This document shows, piece by piece, positions 33,094 to 40,959 of a DNA stretch of 64,000 nucleotides. The notes beneath the pieces were generated by a model. That model ran no database searches, was not told the DNA's origin, and worked only from the letters and a program-made list of their open reading frames with translations. The translations under genes and the position numbers were made by a program. The stretch is from CAZGSV01 sp964528605 (GTDB lineage: Bacteria > Armatimonadota > Zipacnadia > CAZGSV01): NCBI GenBank assembly GCA_964528605.1, contig CAZGSV010000002.1, positions 25,521 to 89,520 of the forward strand, in the 5' to 3' direction. How positions within the stretch are numbered: the stretch's first letter is position 1; each line of letters starts with the position of its first letter.

Positions 33094-33936
33094 CTAGAAA
33101 GCCGCTTGCCACACCTTGAGCAGCGCGGCGCCCGCCGTGGTCAGCCTTTCCTCTTCCGGTAGGGCCTGCAACTCCTTGCTGAAGGGCTCGGGAGCGACCG
33201 GGCCGGTGTAGCCAATCTTCTCCAGCGCCCGCAGGAAGCCGACTAAGTCTATGACTCCCGTTTCGCCGGGCAGGCGGCGCACATTGTCCACCTGCTCCTC
33301 TATGGGAATGCCGGCGGGCGCGTCGTTGATGTGGACGTAGACGACTTGCTCGTCTCTGAGCGTCTCCAACTGTTCCACGGTGCCGCCGGAGGTGTACCAA
33401 TGCCAGGCGTCGAGCAAGAGGCCGACATTTCCGGTGCCCACGGCATCGCAGAGTTCTAGCATCTGCTCCATGGTATGAATGAACTCGTACTTGTGGCCCG
33501 CACGCGAGGTCTTGGGCCCGAGGAACTCCAGGCCAAGCCAGCAGCCGTTGTCCGCGAGAATCTCCGCCGCCGGACGCACGCGCTTCATCAGGAAGGCGGC
33601 GTTCTCGGCGTAAGGCCTTTCGTCGGACCAAGAGGGAATCCAGGTTGCGGCGCGCGTGTAGGCGATGGAGGCTGCGGCCGCGGTGACCGGCAGCAGCCGC
33701 TCAAGTGCCTCCTCATAGGCCGCCTGCTCATCGAAGAAAGGCGCCGGCAGCCCCCAGCCGCCCAGGACCATGTCCGCGCGCTCCAAAGCCTCCACCACCT
33801 TGTCCCGGAACGCCGGGTCAAGCAGTTGCCGGGCGTCAACGTCTATCCCTTCGAAGCCCGCGGCGCGCGCCGGCGCCAGCGCCTCAAAGAACGGCTTGCC
33901 ATATCCGATTGCTCCTGGACTGAGGTTCTTGAACAC
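33094..33936 (-). CDS. Sugar phosphate isomerase/epimerase (TIM barrel)
   Basis: 280 residues. Xylose isomerase-like barrel with GLEFLGPKT, VGLLLDAWHWY, VVYVHINDAP and GPVAPEPFS holding the usual Glu/Asp/His/Glu metal ligands; resembles hydroxypyruvate isomerase or inosose-type enzymes. A GTG start with AAGGAAGG upstream. It leads the sialidase gene, so the pair probably processes a released sugar. Confidence 0.8.
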   Translation of the reverse strand: MFKNLSPGAIGYGKPFFEALAPARAAGFEGIDVDARQLLDPAFRDKVVEALERADMVLGGWGLPAPFFDEQAAYEEALERLLPVTAAAASIAYTRAATWIPSWSDERPYAENAAFLMKRVRPAAEILADNGCWLGLEFLGPKTSRAGHKYEFIHTMEQMLELCDAVGTGNVGLLLDAWHWYTSGGTVEQLETLRDEQVVYVHINDAPAGIPIEEQVDNVRRLPGETGVIDLVGFLRALEKIGYTGPVAPEPFSKELQALPEEERLTTAGAALLKVWQAAF

Positions 33937-34065
33937 GGCTCATTCCTTCCTTGCTGTCTGGGGTTCGGGAGCCCTCCGCCGGCCGGCCCTCGATTGCGCG
34001 GCATTGTGGGCTGGCCATGGGCAAAGGTCAAGCGTGACGAGACGGCTGCCGTGGCCGCGAGGTGC

Positions 34066-34074
34066 TGCTATAAT
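34066..34074 (+). promoter_or_regulatory. Extended -10 promoter of the nitroreductase gene
   Basis: TGCTATAAT, the same nonamer as at 9069-9077 in the other direction; start near 34081, 34 bases before the ATG, with GGGAGGT as ribosome site. Confidence 0.55.
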
Positions 34075-34114
34075 CGGGGCTGCCAGCGTCAGCATCTGAT
34101 GGGAGGTCTCAGCC

Positions 34115-34642
34115 ATGCCAGTGTTGGAGGCTATTCAGAAGCGGTACAGCGTGCGCGCGTATCAGGACCGTCCGGTTGAGCCCGAGAAACTGGAGCGGAT
34201 CATGGAGGCGGCCCGCCTCGCGCCCTCGGCGGGCAACAGGCAGGATTGGCGTTTCATCATCGTGCAGGACCACGCTAGGCGGCAGGCCCTGATGCGCGCG
34301 GCCAAGGGACAGGCGTTCGTGGGCCAGGCGCCGGTGGTGATCGCGGCGTGCGCGGAGGGCCCTGACCACGTGATGACCTGCGGCCAGTCCATGCACGCGA
34401 TTGACGTTGCCATTGCTTTGGAGCACCTCGCCCTGCAGGCGACGGCGGAAGGCTTGGGGACGTGCTGGGTGGGCGCCTTCGACGAGGCCGAGGCGAAGGC
34501 GGTCCTCAACGTGCCGGCGGACTCGCGGGTAGTGCAGTTGATGCCGCTGGGCTACCCGGCGGACGAGGCGCGCCCCAAGAGCCGCAAGGAACTCAAAGAG
34601 ATCGTGATGTACGAGGCCTGGGGCGTCCACACGGCACCGTAG
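34115..34642 (+). CDS. Nitroreductase-family FMN oxidoreductase
   Basis: 175 residues. Typical short nitroreductase: AIQKRYSVRAYQDRPV at the N-terminus (FMN phosphate Arg residues), AARLAPSAGNRQDWRF, AIDVAIALEHLALQATAEGLGTCWVG, and MPLGYPADEARPKSRKEL near the end. NAD(P)H-dependent reduction of quinones, nitro or flavin-type substrates; cytoplasmic dimer. Stands alone between divergent and convergent neighbours. Confidence 0.9.
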   Translation: MPVLEAIQKRYSVRAYQDRPVEPEKLERIMEAARLAPSAGNRQDWRFIIVQDHARRQALMRAAKGQAFVGQAPVVIAACAEGPDHVMTCGQSMHAIDVAIALEHLALQATAEGLGTCWVGAFDEAEAKAVLNVPADSRVVQLMPLGYPADEARPKSRKELKEIVMYEAWGVHTAP

Positions 34643-34675
34643 GTCGCGGGGGCCATTCAGCACGCGGTCGATTGT

Positions 34676-35131
34676 CTAGGCCTTCATCAGCTCTGGATGG
34701 TCTTGCCGCAACCAGCCTATGACCTGCCGCTTGAACTGCCCGAGGTCACCCACCAATTCCTCAACTTCCCTCTCCGTGGCAGCCGGGATCGCATCGTAGA
34801 CCACATCGCCGCGTCGTCGCCGGCACCGATGGTAGTAGCGGGAACGGTCGATCTGCGCGGCGCCCATTATGAGGGGCAACGCTTCCACCACCACCTGATG
34901 CTGGCCCTCCCGGCCCACGGCTCTGCAGCCGGCCGCGCGCAGCGCCACCGTACAGAGCAAGCGCGCCGCGTCCCAGGCCGCAGCGAACCGCCACTCTGCC
35001 GACTGGTCAACCTTGGCGTCTTGGATGCGCTCCGTTGCCTTCCCTAACAGCCCCGCGATCTCCCGTGCGCTTGCCGGCTGCTCGGCCAGTCTTCCTTCTG
35101 CTACCAACGCGCTCAAGGTCACCTTCCTCAC
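34676..35131 (-). CDS. HEPN-domain protein, putative toxin RNase
   Basis: 151 residues, all-helical. It carries the HEPN nuclease motif R-x4-H (R96-SRYY-H101) after IMGAAQID, preceded by AEWRFAAAWDAARLLCTVALRAAG, the four-helix-bundle pattern of HEPN. It follows the MNT gene directly and their frames overlap by 125 bp, which indicates tight coupling. In such pairs the HEPN member is a metal-independent RNase toxin and the MNT partner modifies or blocks it. GTG start, uncertain by a few codons. Confidence 0.68.
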   Translation of the reverse strand: MRKVTLSALVAEGRLAEQPASAREIAGLLGKATERIQDAKVDQSAEWRFAAAWDAARLLCTVALRAAGCRAVGREGQHQVVVEALPLIMGAAQIDRSRYYHRCRRRRGDVVYDAIPAATEREVEELVGDLGQFKRQVIGWLRQDHPELMKA

Positions 35132-35801
35132 CCCGCACCATCAACTTCGGCCCCTTCCAGACCGCGTCCACGAAATGGTCTCGGTTAGCCAGGCGCCCAC
35201 TGAACTCCTCGCTGCCCATCACCACGGGGCTGATCTGTCGCGCCAGTGCCTCCTCCAAAGGGCCCAACACTGGCACCAGGTCGCGCAGGCCAGCTTCGCC
35301 CACCACAAAGAGATCAATGTCACTGTCAGGCCGCGGTGTGCCCTCCGCGAAAGAACCATATATGAAGGCGACCCGAATGCCTTCGAGTGCCGCGAGGGCC
35401 TCGCGCACCCTGTCGACAAGCCCCACGGTCTTGATCATAATGGACCGCAACTCGGGCAATATGGGGCAGGAGGTGTTGGCCCGGTACACCACTTCTCGGC
35501 CGTGCTTCCTGCGCTCCAGTACGCCCATCGCCGCCAGAGCGCCGAGATGATAGGAGGCGACCGTGGGAGCCACACCCACCCGGGCTGCGGCCTCCGACAT
35601 GTAGAACCCGCGATCAGGGTTCAGCAGGAAGAGCCCCAGGAGTGCCTCTCTGGCTCGTGAGAAAAGGCCAATCCCGGAGGAGCCTCCCTTTCCGGGTGGT
35701 CTACCGTGGCCCGGCTTCGCGCGACGCCGGGTGACCCTCACCAGGCTGCTACGGGCGGGGGCTCGGCCGCGTTTCCCCCCCTGCTCAGCAGACTCCCGCA
35801 T
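35007..35801 (-). CDS. Winged-helix/minimal nucleotidyltransferase fusion, putative antitoxin
   Basis: 264 residues. N-terminal 40 residues are basic and Gly/Pro rich, then a winged helix (about 46-108: AREALLGLFLLNPDRGFYMSEAAARVG, TVASYHLGALAAMGVLERRKHGREVVY), then an MNT domain with FIYGSFAEG (about 147-155) and SDIDLFVV (DID at 161-163), the GSx10DxD signature of pol beta-type nucleotidyltransferases. MNT partners of HEPN toxins add nucleotides or AMP to silence the toxin; the winged helix implies it also binds DNA, probably the array just upstream. ATG 35801 chosen over a TTG at 35813. Confidence 0.75.
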   Translation of the reverse strand: MRESAEQGGKRGRAPARSSLVRVTRRRAKPGHGRPPGKGGSSGIGLFSRAREALLGLFLLNPDRGFYMSEAAARVGVAPTVASYHLGALAAMGVLERRKHGREVVYRANTSCPILPELRSIMIKTVGLVDRVREALAALEGIRVAFIYGSFAEGTPRPDSDIDLFVVGEAGLRDLVPVLGPLEEALARQISPVVMGSEEFSGRLANRDHFVDAVWKGPKLMVRGEEGDLERVGSRRKTGRAAGKRTGDRGAVREGNGAHPRRQG

Positions 35802-35874
35802 TCTTGGTGACAACTGCGCTCTCCCTTCTCTTTCTGCCGCAGTCTACTCCAGCGCCGTTCGGCATTCTCTGGAA

Positions 35875-36182
35875 CGATTCAGGGCGAGGTTCCCCAAAAG
35901 CACTCGCCCACCATTCACTGCAACTTTCCCGAAAGTATTTCAGCATTTTTCGTAGGATTCGGTCAACCCTTTCGAAAACATTCGCTACACTCTTCGTACA
36001 ATTTACTGCAACTTTTCCTAAAATACTTTAGCATTTTTGCAGAATTGGGGAAGACGGTTTCAAGAACGTCTGCTGCATTGTTCGTACAGTTTACTGCAAC
36101 TCTTTCTAGAATACTTTAGGATTTCTTGTACAATCTGCTGAGCTCTTTCGAAAGCATTTGCCGGTTTTGCGGGGTGCTTACC
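35875..36182. repeat. AT-rich tandem array of 44-bp units upstream of the MNT-HEPN operon
   Basis: Six clear units begin at 35919, 35963, 36007, 36051, 36095 and 36139, each exactly 44 bases, with a degraded one at 35875-35918 and probably another from 36183. Consensus starts TGCAACTCTTTCGAAAATAC and ends TTTTTCGTACAATTTAC. Every unit has a TTTC...GAAA dyad at about positions 8-16 (CTTTCCCGAAAG, CTTTCGAAAA, TTTTCCTAAAA, GTTTCAAGAAC, CTTTCTAGAAT, CTTTCGAAAG). Units alternate in type so an 88-bp super-repeat is also evident. There are no unique spacers. It is much richer in A+T than the surroundings. Confidence 0.85.
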
Positions 36183-36329
36183 GTAACTCCTGCGCGGATG
36201 GTCGGCCTTCTGCGGCAGACGCGCAGTTCTCTACCTGCAACCGCAAAGAACGATAGAGCAGGCCAAAAGCCTGTGTGCGCCGCGCCAAACCGCCACGCTA
36301 CCGAGGGATGGAGAGGTTCGGGCCGGCGC
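36183..36329. other. Remainder of the spacer between array and paralogue A
   Basis: Degraded repeat-like sequence at first, then ordinary GC-rich sequence with CCACGCTACCG at 36294-36304, a piece of the palindrome found downstream of paralogue B. No gene. Confidence 0.4.
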
Positions 36330-37529
36330 TCAGGCCTCCGGCGGGATGAAACCGAAGTAGCGGCCCGACCAGTAGGCGCGCAGGAAGTACCTAGGCACGC
36401 CCTCCAACACGACCTCCACCATCCGCTCCTTGCCCGGAAGCCCCAGGAGCGACGCAGGAAAGGCCTGAACCGAGGAACTGTACTTGGGCACTTCGTGCAG
36501 GTACGGCCTCTTCGCCCGCTCGCGCGTGGCCGGCCGACGCGCCAGCGTGTAGTCGAAGTCACTGACCTCGAATGAATGCAGCCACTCCCAAGTCTCCTCC
36601 GCAATGGGCGCCCTGGGGTGAAAGGCCTTGTAGGTCCAGTTGAAGAGCGCGTCGTGCATATGCCTGGCGCGCGAGCCTCGCCACTGGGCCTGCAGCGCCC
36701 GATAGTAGTAGCGAAGGAGCCCGGGATCCGTCTCGTAGCAGAGGAGAGTGTACAGAGGGCACATGGCGAGGTTGTAGTCCCACTCGGACGGCTCGGGGTT
36801 CGTCTCCGTGTTGGCGCGCGCGGCGATCTTGTGGTAGCCCCACTCTTGGATCAGACGCTGGTACTCCCTCAGGTAGCCTCGCTTCTTGGTGATCTGGTAA
36901 GCGCCGCGCAGATGGCTCAGGGCCTGCAAGGCGTTGAGATTCTCTTCTAGTACTAGCGGCGACATGTTGCCCCAAAGGGTCATGCGCCCGTCCACGTCCA
37001 CGATGCGCATGCCCTGGTCCACGATGCGGCGCATGACGAGGTCCACGTCCTTGGCTATCTGGCGCTTCTCCTTCGCGTCGGCCACCAGGTCGCAGTAGAG
37101 TTCGTAGCCGAACATCAGGCCGACGAGAGAATCCGTGCTCGGGTCGCCCAACCAGCGGTATTCGCCCGCCTGATGCCACTCGCGCGGAAAGAAGAAGGCC
37201 TGCTCGTCCCAGGTGGCCCCGTTGCCACGCTTGAAGCCGCGCGCAAAGCAGCCGTCCGTGCGCGTGACGCGCTGGAGCATGCGCAGCGCGCGAGCGGCCG
37301 TGCGAGCGCGCTCCTTCGCCTTGGGATCCCTCGTCGCTGCCCAACGGAAGGCCTGAGTCGCGAGATACATCCCGGTCGAGAGCGCGTCGCTTTCGTGGTT
37401 GCCGGTGGAGTAGTCCGGCAAACCGATCGGCGGCAACACCACTAGGGCTCGAATCTGCCCCTGGTAGGTATGACGCTCCTCGAGCATCGCCTCGCACAAC
37501 ATAGCCTTCTCATAGAGAGTCATGGGCAT
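36330..37529 (-). CDS. Tandem paralogue A, unrecognised helical-barrel-type family
   Basis: 399 residues, no signal peptide. Shares with three neighbours the blocks LPDYSTGNHESDALSTGMYL, CFARGFKRG...WDEQAFFFPREWHQAGEYRW, GDPSTDSLVGLMFGYELY, LVADAKEKRQIAKDVD, IVDVDGRMTLWGNM, LEENLNALQALSHLRGAY and a C-terminal RAYWSGRYFGFIPPEA. The helical spacing and aromatic/acidic blocks recall six-hairpin glycosidases, but I cannot name a family. Unlike B-D it has a longer, different segment before its C-terminus (YLHEVPKYSSSVQAFPASLL). GAGGTGG precedes the ATG. Confidence 0.7.
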   Translation of the reverse strand: MPMTLYEKAMLCEAMLEERHTYQGQIRALVVLPPIGLPDYSTGNHESDALSTGMYLATQAFRWAATRDPKAKERARTAARALRMLQRVTRTDGCFARGFKRGNGATWDEQAFFFPREWHQAGEYRWLGDPSTDSLVGLMFGYELYCDLVADAKEKRQIAKDVDLVMRRIVDQGMRIVDVDGRMTLWGNMSPLVLEENLNALQALSHLRGAYQITKKRGYLREYQRLIQEWGYHKIAARANTETNPEPSEWDYNLAMCPLYTLLCYETDPGLLRYYYRALQAQWRGSRARHMHDALFNWTYKAFHPRAPIAEETWEWLHSFEVSDFDYTLARRPATRERAKRPYLHEVPKYSSSVQAFPASLLGLPGKERMVEVVLEGVPRYFLRAYWSGRYFGFIPPEA

Positions 37530-37577
37530 CCCGCCACCTCACAGGGCCCGGGCCCGCAGGTTAGGTCGCGGCAGCCG

Positions 37578-37650
37578 CGTCGTGGGTAAACCGCGACGCT
37601 ACCGGGCGTTGGCAACACATCCGCGTCGTGGGTGCACCACGACGCTACCG
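37578..37650. repeat. Two palindromes with GACGCTACCG border
   Basis: 37578-37604 and 37624-37650 each hold an inverted pair (CGTCGTGGG / CCGCGACG and CGTCGTGG / CCACGACG) followed by CTACCG. Third copy at 38868-38894. The sequence after the second copy matches that after the partial copy beyond paralogue A. Confidence 0.7.
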
Positions 37651-37677
37651 CCAGGATGGAAAGGTTCGGGCCAGCGC

Positions 37678-38832
37678 TCAGGCCTCCGGCGAGATGAAGC
37701 CGAAGTAGCGGCCGGACCAGTAGGCGCGCAGAAAGGCTCGCGGCACTACCTCGGATACCGCCTCGATGACCTTGCGCTTGCCGTTGACCACAAGTTCGAA
37801 CTTGCGCTCCTGCACCGGCGGCTTGAGGGCGTCCGCCGTGACCTTGGCCGGGAACTCCCGCGCCCCTAGGTCCGTCGTCTCCAGCCACTGCCAGGCCTCC
37901 GCCCGCATGGGCGCCCGCGGATGGAGCGCCTTGTAGACCACGTTGAAGAAGGCGTCGTTGGGGCCGTTCGCGTAGGTGCGCTTCCACTGCACCTCCAGAG
38001 CGCGATAGTAGTAGCGCAGCAAGTCCCCGTCGGCCTCGTAACGGAGGAGCGAGTAGAGGGGCGAGACCGCCAGATTCCAGTCGTGAACCGCGGGCGGCGG
38101 GTCGTCCTGCGCATTGGCCAGCGCGGCCCTCTTATGGTAGTCCCACCCGTCAATCAGGCGGTGATACTCGTCCAGGTAGCGCCGCTTTTTGGTGATGTGA
38201 TGGGCGGCGCGCAGGTGGCTGAGGGCCTGAAGCGCGTTCAGGTTCTCCTCGAGAATGTAGGGGTTCATGTTGCCCCACAGCGTCATGCGCCCGTCCACAT
38301 CGAGCACGCGCATGCCGTTGTCCACGACGTGGCCCATGATGAGGTCCACGTCCTTGGCGACCTCGGCCTTCTCCTTGGCGTCGGCGACCAGGTCGTGGTA
38401 CTGCTCGTAGCCGGACATTAGGCCCACGAGGGAATCGGTGCTGGGGTCCCCGACCCAGCGATACTTCCCGGCCTGATACCACTCACGCGGGAAGAAGAAG
38501 AACTGCTCGTCCCAAGTAGGGCCGTCGGCGCGCTTGAAGCCGCGCGCGAAGCAGCCCTTGCTACCGGTGAGGCGCTGCAGTTTGCGCAGCGCCCGCGCCA
38601 CCGCTTTCGCTTGGCGCTTGGCCCGCGGATCCTTGGTCGCGGCCCAGCGGAAGGAGAGAGCCTCTAGATACATCCCGGTGGCCAGGGCATCGCTCTCGTG
38701 GTTGCCGGTGGAGTAGTCCGGCAGCCCCGCCGGCGGCAGGATGACCTGCTGCCTAACCTGCCCCTCGTAGTAGTGCCTCCCCTGGACCAGGGCCTCGCAC
38801 AGTATCGCCTTCTGGTAAAGAGTCAGAGCCAT
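37678..38832 (-). CDS. Tandem paralogue B, unrecognised family
   Basis: 384 residues. Same block order as A: LPDYSTGNHESDALATGMYLEALSFRWAA, CFARGFKRADGPTWDEQFFFFPREWYQAGKYRW, GDPSTDSLVGLMSGYEQYHDL, VLDVDGRMTLWGNMNPYILEENLNALQAL, and RAYWSGRYFGFISPEA. Ribosome site GAGGTGAG. Acidic/aromatic clusters conserved in all four copies (GNHE, WDEQ, DVDGRM) are the best candidates for an active site. Function unknown. Confidence 0.7.
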   Translation of the reverse strand: MALTLYQKAILCEALVQGRHYYEGQVRQQVILPPAGLPDYSTGNHESDALATGMYLEALSFRWAATKDPRAKRQAKAVARALRKLQRLTGSKGCFARGFKRADGPTWDEQFFFFPREWYQAGKYRWVGDPSTDSLVGLMSGYEQYHDLVADAKEKAEVAKDVDLIMGHVVDNGMRVLDVDGRMTLWGNMNPYILEENLNALQALSHLRAAHHITKKRRYLDEYHRLIDGWDYHKRAALANAQDDPPPAVHDWNLAVSPLYSLLRYEADGDLLRYYYRALEVQWKRTYANGPNDAFFNVVYKALHPRAPMRAEAWQWLETTDLGAREFPAKVTADALKPPVQERKFELVVNGKRKVIEAVSEVVPRAFLRAYWSGRYFGFISPEA

Positions 38833-38867
38833 TCTCTCACCTCATGATTCTCGGTTCGGTGGTTTGC

Positions 38868-38894
38868 CGTCGCGGGTAAACCGCGACGCTACCG
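38868..38894. repeat. Palindrome with GACGCTACCG border, third copy
   Basis: CGTCGCGGG / CCGCGACG around TAAA, then CTACCG; near-identical to 37578-37604. Confidence 0.7.
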
Positions 38895-39032
38895 ACATGC
38901 GCGAGCGGATGCTGCACAAACTCCTTACAGGCGGACGCAGAACAGCCACACCGAATCACGCACGAGGCGAATGGCTGCCTCCCTCGGTGCTCCGCGCCAC
39001 AAGCCAGAGCGGGTACGCCGGGGTCAGACGAC

Positions 39033-39248
39033 CTACCGCGCTGCGACTAAGTTCTCCAGATGGATCTGCTTGTCCCTCAGGCCGGGGATGACCTCGCTGG
39101 CATCGAGAACCTCGATCCCCACCACCCGCTCCCCGGGCCCAATGTCAACGGCAACCTGGTCGTTGAGCCGGATAACCTGACACTCGGTCGGCTCCTCGAC
39201 AAACCGAATGTAGAGCGCGTCCACCGAGGGGTCGTAGGTTATCTTCAC
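39033..39248 (-). CDS. DUF2283-family protein, putative antitoxin
   Basis: 71 residues. MKITYDPSVDALYIRFVEEP is the canonical DUF2283 opening, with the rest (VDIGPGERVVGIEVLDAS) as usual. It follows the DUF4258 gene by 15 bp; the two families are commonly found paired and are regarded as a possible toxin-antitoxin module, DUF2283 being the likely antitoxin. It sits in the gap between paralogues B and C. Confidence 0.85.
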   Translation of the reverse strand: MKITYDPSVDALYIRFVEEPTECQVIRLNDQVAVDIGPGERVVGIEVLDASEVIPGLRDKQIHLENLVAAR

Positions 39249-39263
39249 GGCTCGCTCACTTCC

Positions 39264-39527
39264 TCAGAAGTAGTATACATGGACCGTGACCACCGTGCAT
39301 TCGCCGCGCTCCAGAACCACAATAGGCGCCACCTGCTTGACCGCGCACCACTTCCCACGCCACAGGGCATTGAGCGGGAAGTTCTTGCGAAACATCACGC
39401 GGCCCTTGCGGCAGGCCTCGGGCTCTCCTTGGCGTATCGCGGTGATGACGTCCTCCTCCGAGGCTCCCCGATCAGCCATTCTGACGCGGGCGTGCGGGCT
39501 GATCTCTATTGTCACGTCGGCGCTCAA
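39264..39527 (-). CDS. DUF4258-family protein, putative toxin
   Basis: 87 residues. SPHARVRMADRGASEEDVITAIRQGE then VVLERGECTVVTVHVYYF matches DUF4258, a small RelE/BrnT-like fold. Upstream of and coupled to DUF2283. Start is TTG 39527 with GAGGCGAGG before it; an in-frame GTG four codons in is an alternative. Codon usage is like the neighbours. Confidence 0.78.
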   Translation of the reverse strand: MSADVTIEISPHARVRMADRGASEEDVITAIRQGEPEACRKGRVMFRKNFPLNALWRGKWCAVKQVAPIVVLERGECTVVTVHVYYF

Positions 39528-39565
39528 GGCCTCGCCTCACAACACGGCGGGAGAACGACTCACGC

Positions 39566-40720
39566 CTACGCCTCCGGCGGGATGAAGCCGTGATAGCGGC
39601 CCATCCAGTACGCGCGCAAGTACCCCGTTGGCGCGCCCTCGACCACACCTTCAATCACCCGCGGCCGGCCGTCAATGACCACCTCGAACTTGCGCCTGTG
39701 CGCGATGGGCTTAGGAGCGCTCGGCGTCGGTGAACCGGGATGCTCCGGCTCGCCGATCTCAAAGGCGTGCAGCCAGTCCCAGGTCTGCTTGCGAATGGGA
39801 GCGCGCGGGCGCAGCGCCTTGTAGGCCCAGTTGTAGAAGGGATCGTCGCGCCCAGCCGCCTGCACGCCCTTCCACTGCACCTCTAACGCGCGGTAGTAGT
39901 GGCGGAGCAGGCTCTCGTCCTTCTCGTATTGCAGTAAGAGGTAGAGAGGGCACGTGGCCAGATTCCAGTCCCAGGGCGAGGGCACCGGAGAGGCCTGCGC
40001 GTTCGCCAGGGCCGCCTTCTTATGGTAGTCCCACTTCTCGATCAGCCGACGATACTCCCGTAGGAAGAGGCGGTTCTTGGTCATGTGATAGGCGCCCCGG
40101 AGGTGGCTGAGCGCCTCCAGCGCGTTCAGATTCTCCTCCAGTATGTAGGGGTTCATGTTCCCCCACAGCGTCAAGCGGCCGTCCACGTCCACGATGCGCA
40201 TCCCCTTCTCCACGATGCGGCCCATGAAGCCCTCGACGTCCTTCGCCACTTCCTTCTTCTCCTTCGCGTCGGCGACGAGGTCGTAGTACAGTTCGTAGCC
40301 GAACATCAGCCCGACCAGCGAGTCGGTGCTCGGATCGCCCACCCAGCGATAGTTGCCGGCCTGGTGCCACTCGCGCGGGAAGAAGAAGACCTGCTCGTCC
40401 CAGGTCGGCTTGTCGGCGCGCTTGAACCCGCGCGCGAAGCAGCCTCTGACCCCCGTTACCTGCTGCAACTTCCGCAGGGCGCGCGCGGCCTCTTGCGCGC
40501 GTTGCTTTGCCTTGGGCTCACGCGTGACCGCCCAGCGGAAGGATTCGGTCCCCAGATAAGTTCCTGTCGAGATCGCATCGTCCTCGTGGTTGCCGGTGGA
40601 GAAGTCGGGCAGCCCGGCGGGCGGCAGGATGACGTGATTGCGCACCTGTCCCTGGTACCCGTGCCGTTCCTCCATTACCGCCTCGCACAGCAGCGCCTTC
40701 TCGTACAGACTGAGAGCCAT
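39566..40720 (-). CDS. Tandem paralogue C, unrecognised family
   Basis: 384 residues. Conserved blocks LPDFSTGNHEDDAISTGTYLGTESFRWAV, CFARGFKRADKPTWDEQVFFFPREWHQAGNYRW, GLMFGYELYYDLVADAKEKKEVAKDV, IVDVDGRLTLWGNMNPYILEENLNAL, ending RAYWMGRYHGFIPPEA. Closest to D in its C-terminal part (RAYWMGRYHGFIP) and in GNHEDDAISTG. GAGGTGAC ribosome site. Function unknown. Confidence 0.7.
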   Translation of the reverse strand: MALSLYEKALLCEAVMEERHGYQGQVRNHVILPPAGLPDFSTGNHEDDAISTGTYLGTESFRWAVTREPKAKQRAQEAARALRKLQQVTGVRGCFARGFKRADKPTWDEQVFFFPREWHQAGNYRWVGDPSTDSLVGLMFGYELYYDLVADAKEKKEVAKDVEGFMGRIVEKGMRIVDVDGRLTLWGNMNPYILEENLNALEALSHLRGAYHMTKNRLFLREYRRLIEKWDYHKKAALANAQASPVPSPWDWNLATCPLYLLLQYEKDESLLRHYYRALEVQWKGVQAAGRDDPFYNWAYKALRPRAPIRKQTWDWLHAFEIGEPEHPGSPTPSAPKPIAHRRKFEVVIDGRPRVIEGVVEGAPTGYLRAYWMGRYHGFIPPEA

Positions 40721-40883
40721 CTTGTCACCTCGTAGTGCGGATGATTGCGGCCGACGGGCGGCACTGTAGCGCCGCAGACGGTGTCTTTCAAGGCGGTCGT
40801 GGGGATGTATGGCCCGCCCCTACTTCCGCGGCGCCGCCAGGGGCCGCTGCGCAGGGGCGAGGCGCCTGCCTCACCCGCTGTCC

Positions 40884-40899
40884 TGTAGGAGCGGCATTC
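40884..40899. repeat. TGTAGGAGCG-type palindrome, partial
   Basis: TGTAGGAGCGGCATTC, the first 16 bases of 9741-9765; the second arm is lost. Confidence 0.6.
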
Positions 40900-40959
40900 T
40901 TGTTCACCCGCCTCAGGAGGGCCCCCAGTTCGCAGCGGCGAGCCGTGGGCTGGCGCGCG

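Noticed and set aside
32042..33631. Longer start for the sialidase gene at 33631
   Set aside because: The extra residues run through the isomerase gene in another frame and are not sialidase-like; a signal peptide begins at 33052.
35875..36182. CRISPR array
   Set aside because: Units are contiguous 44-mers with no spacers and with internal variation; no cas genes in the window.
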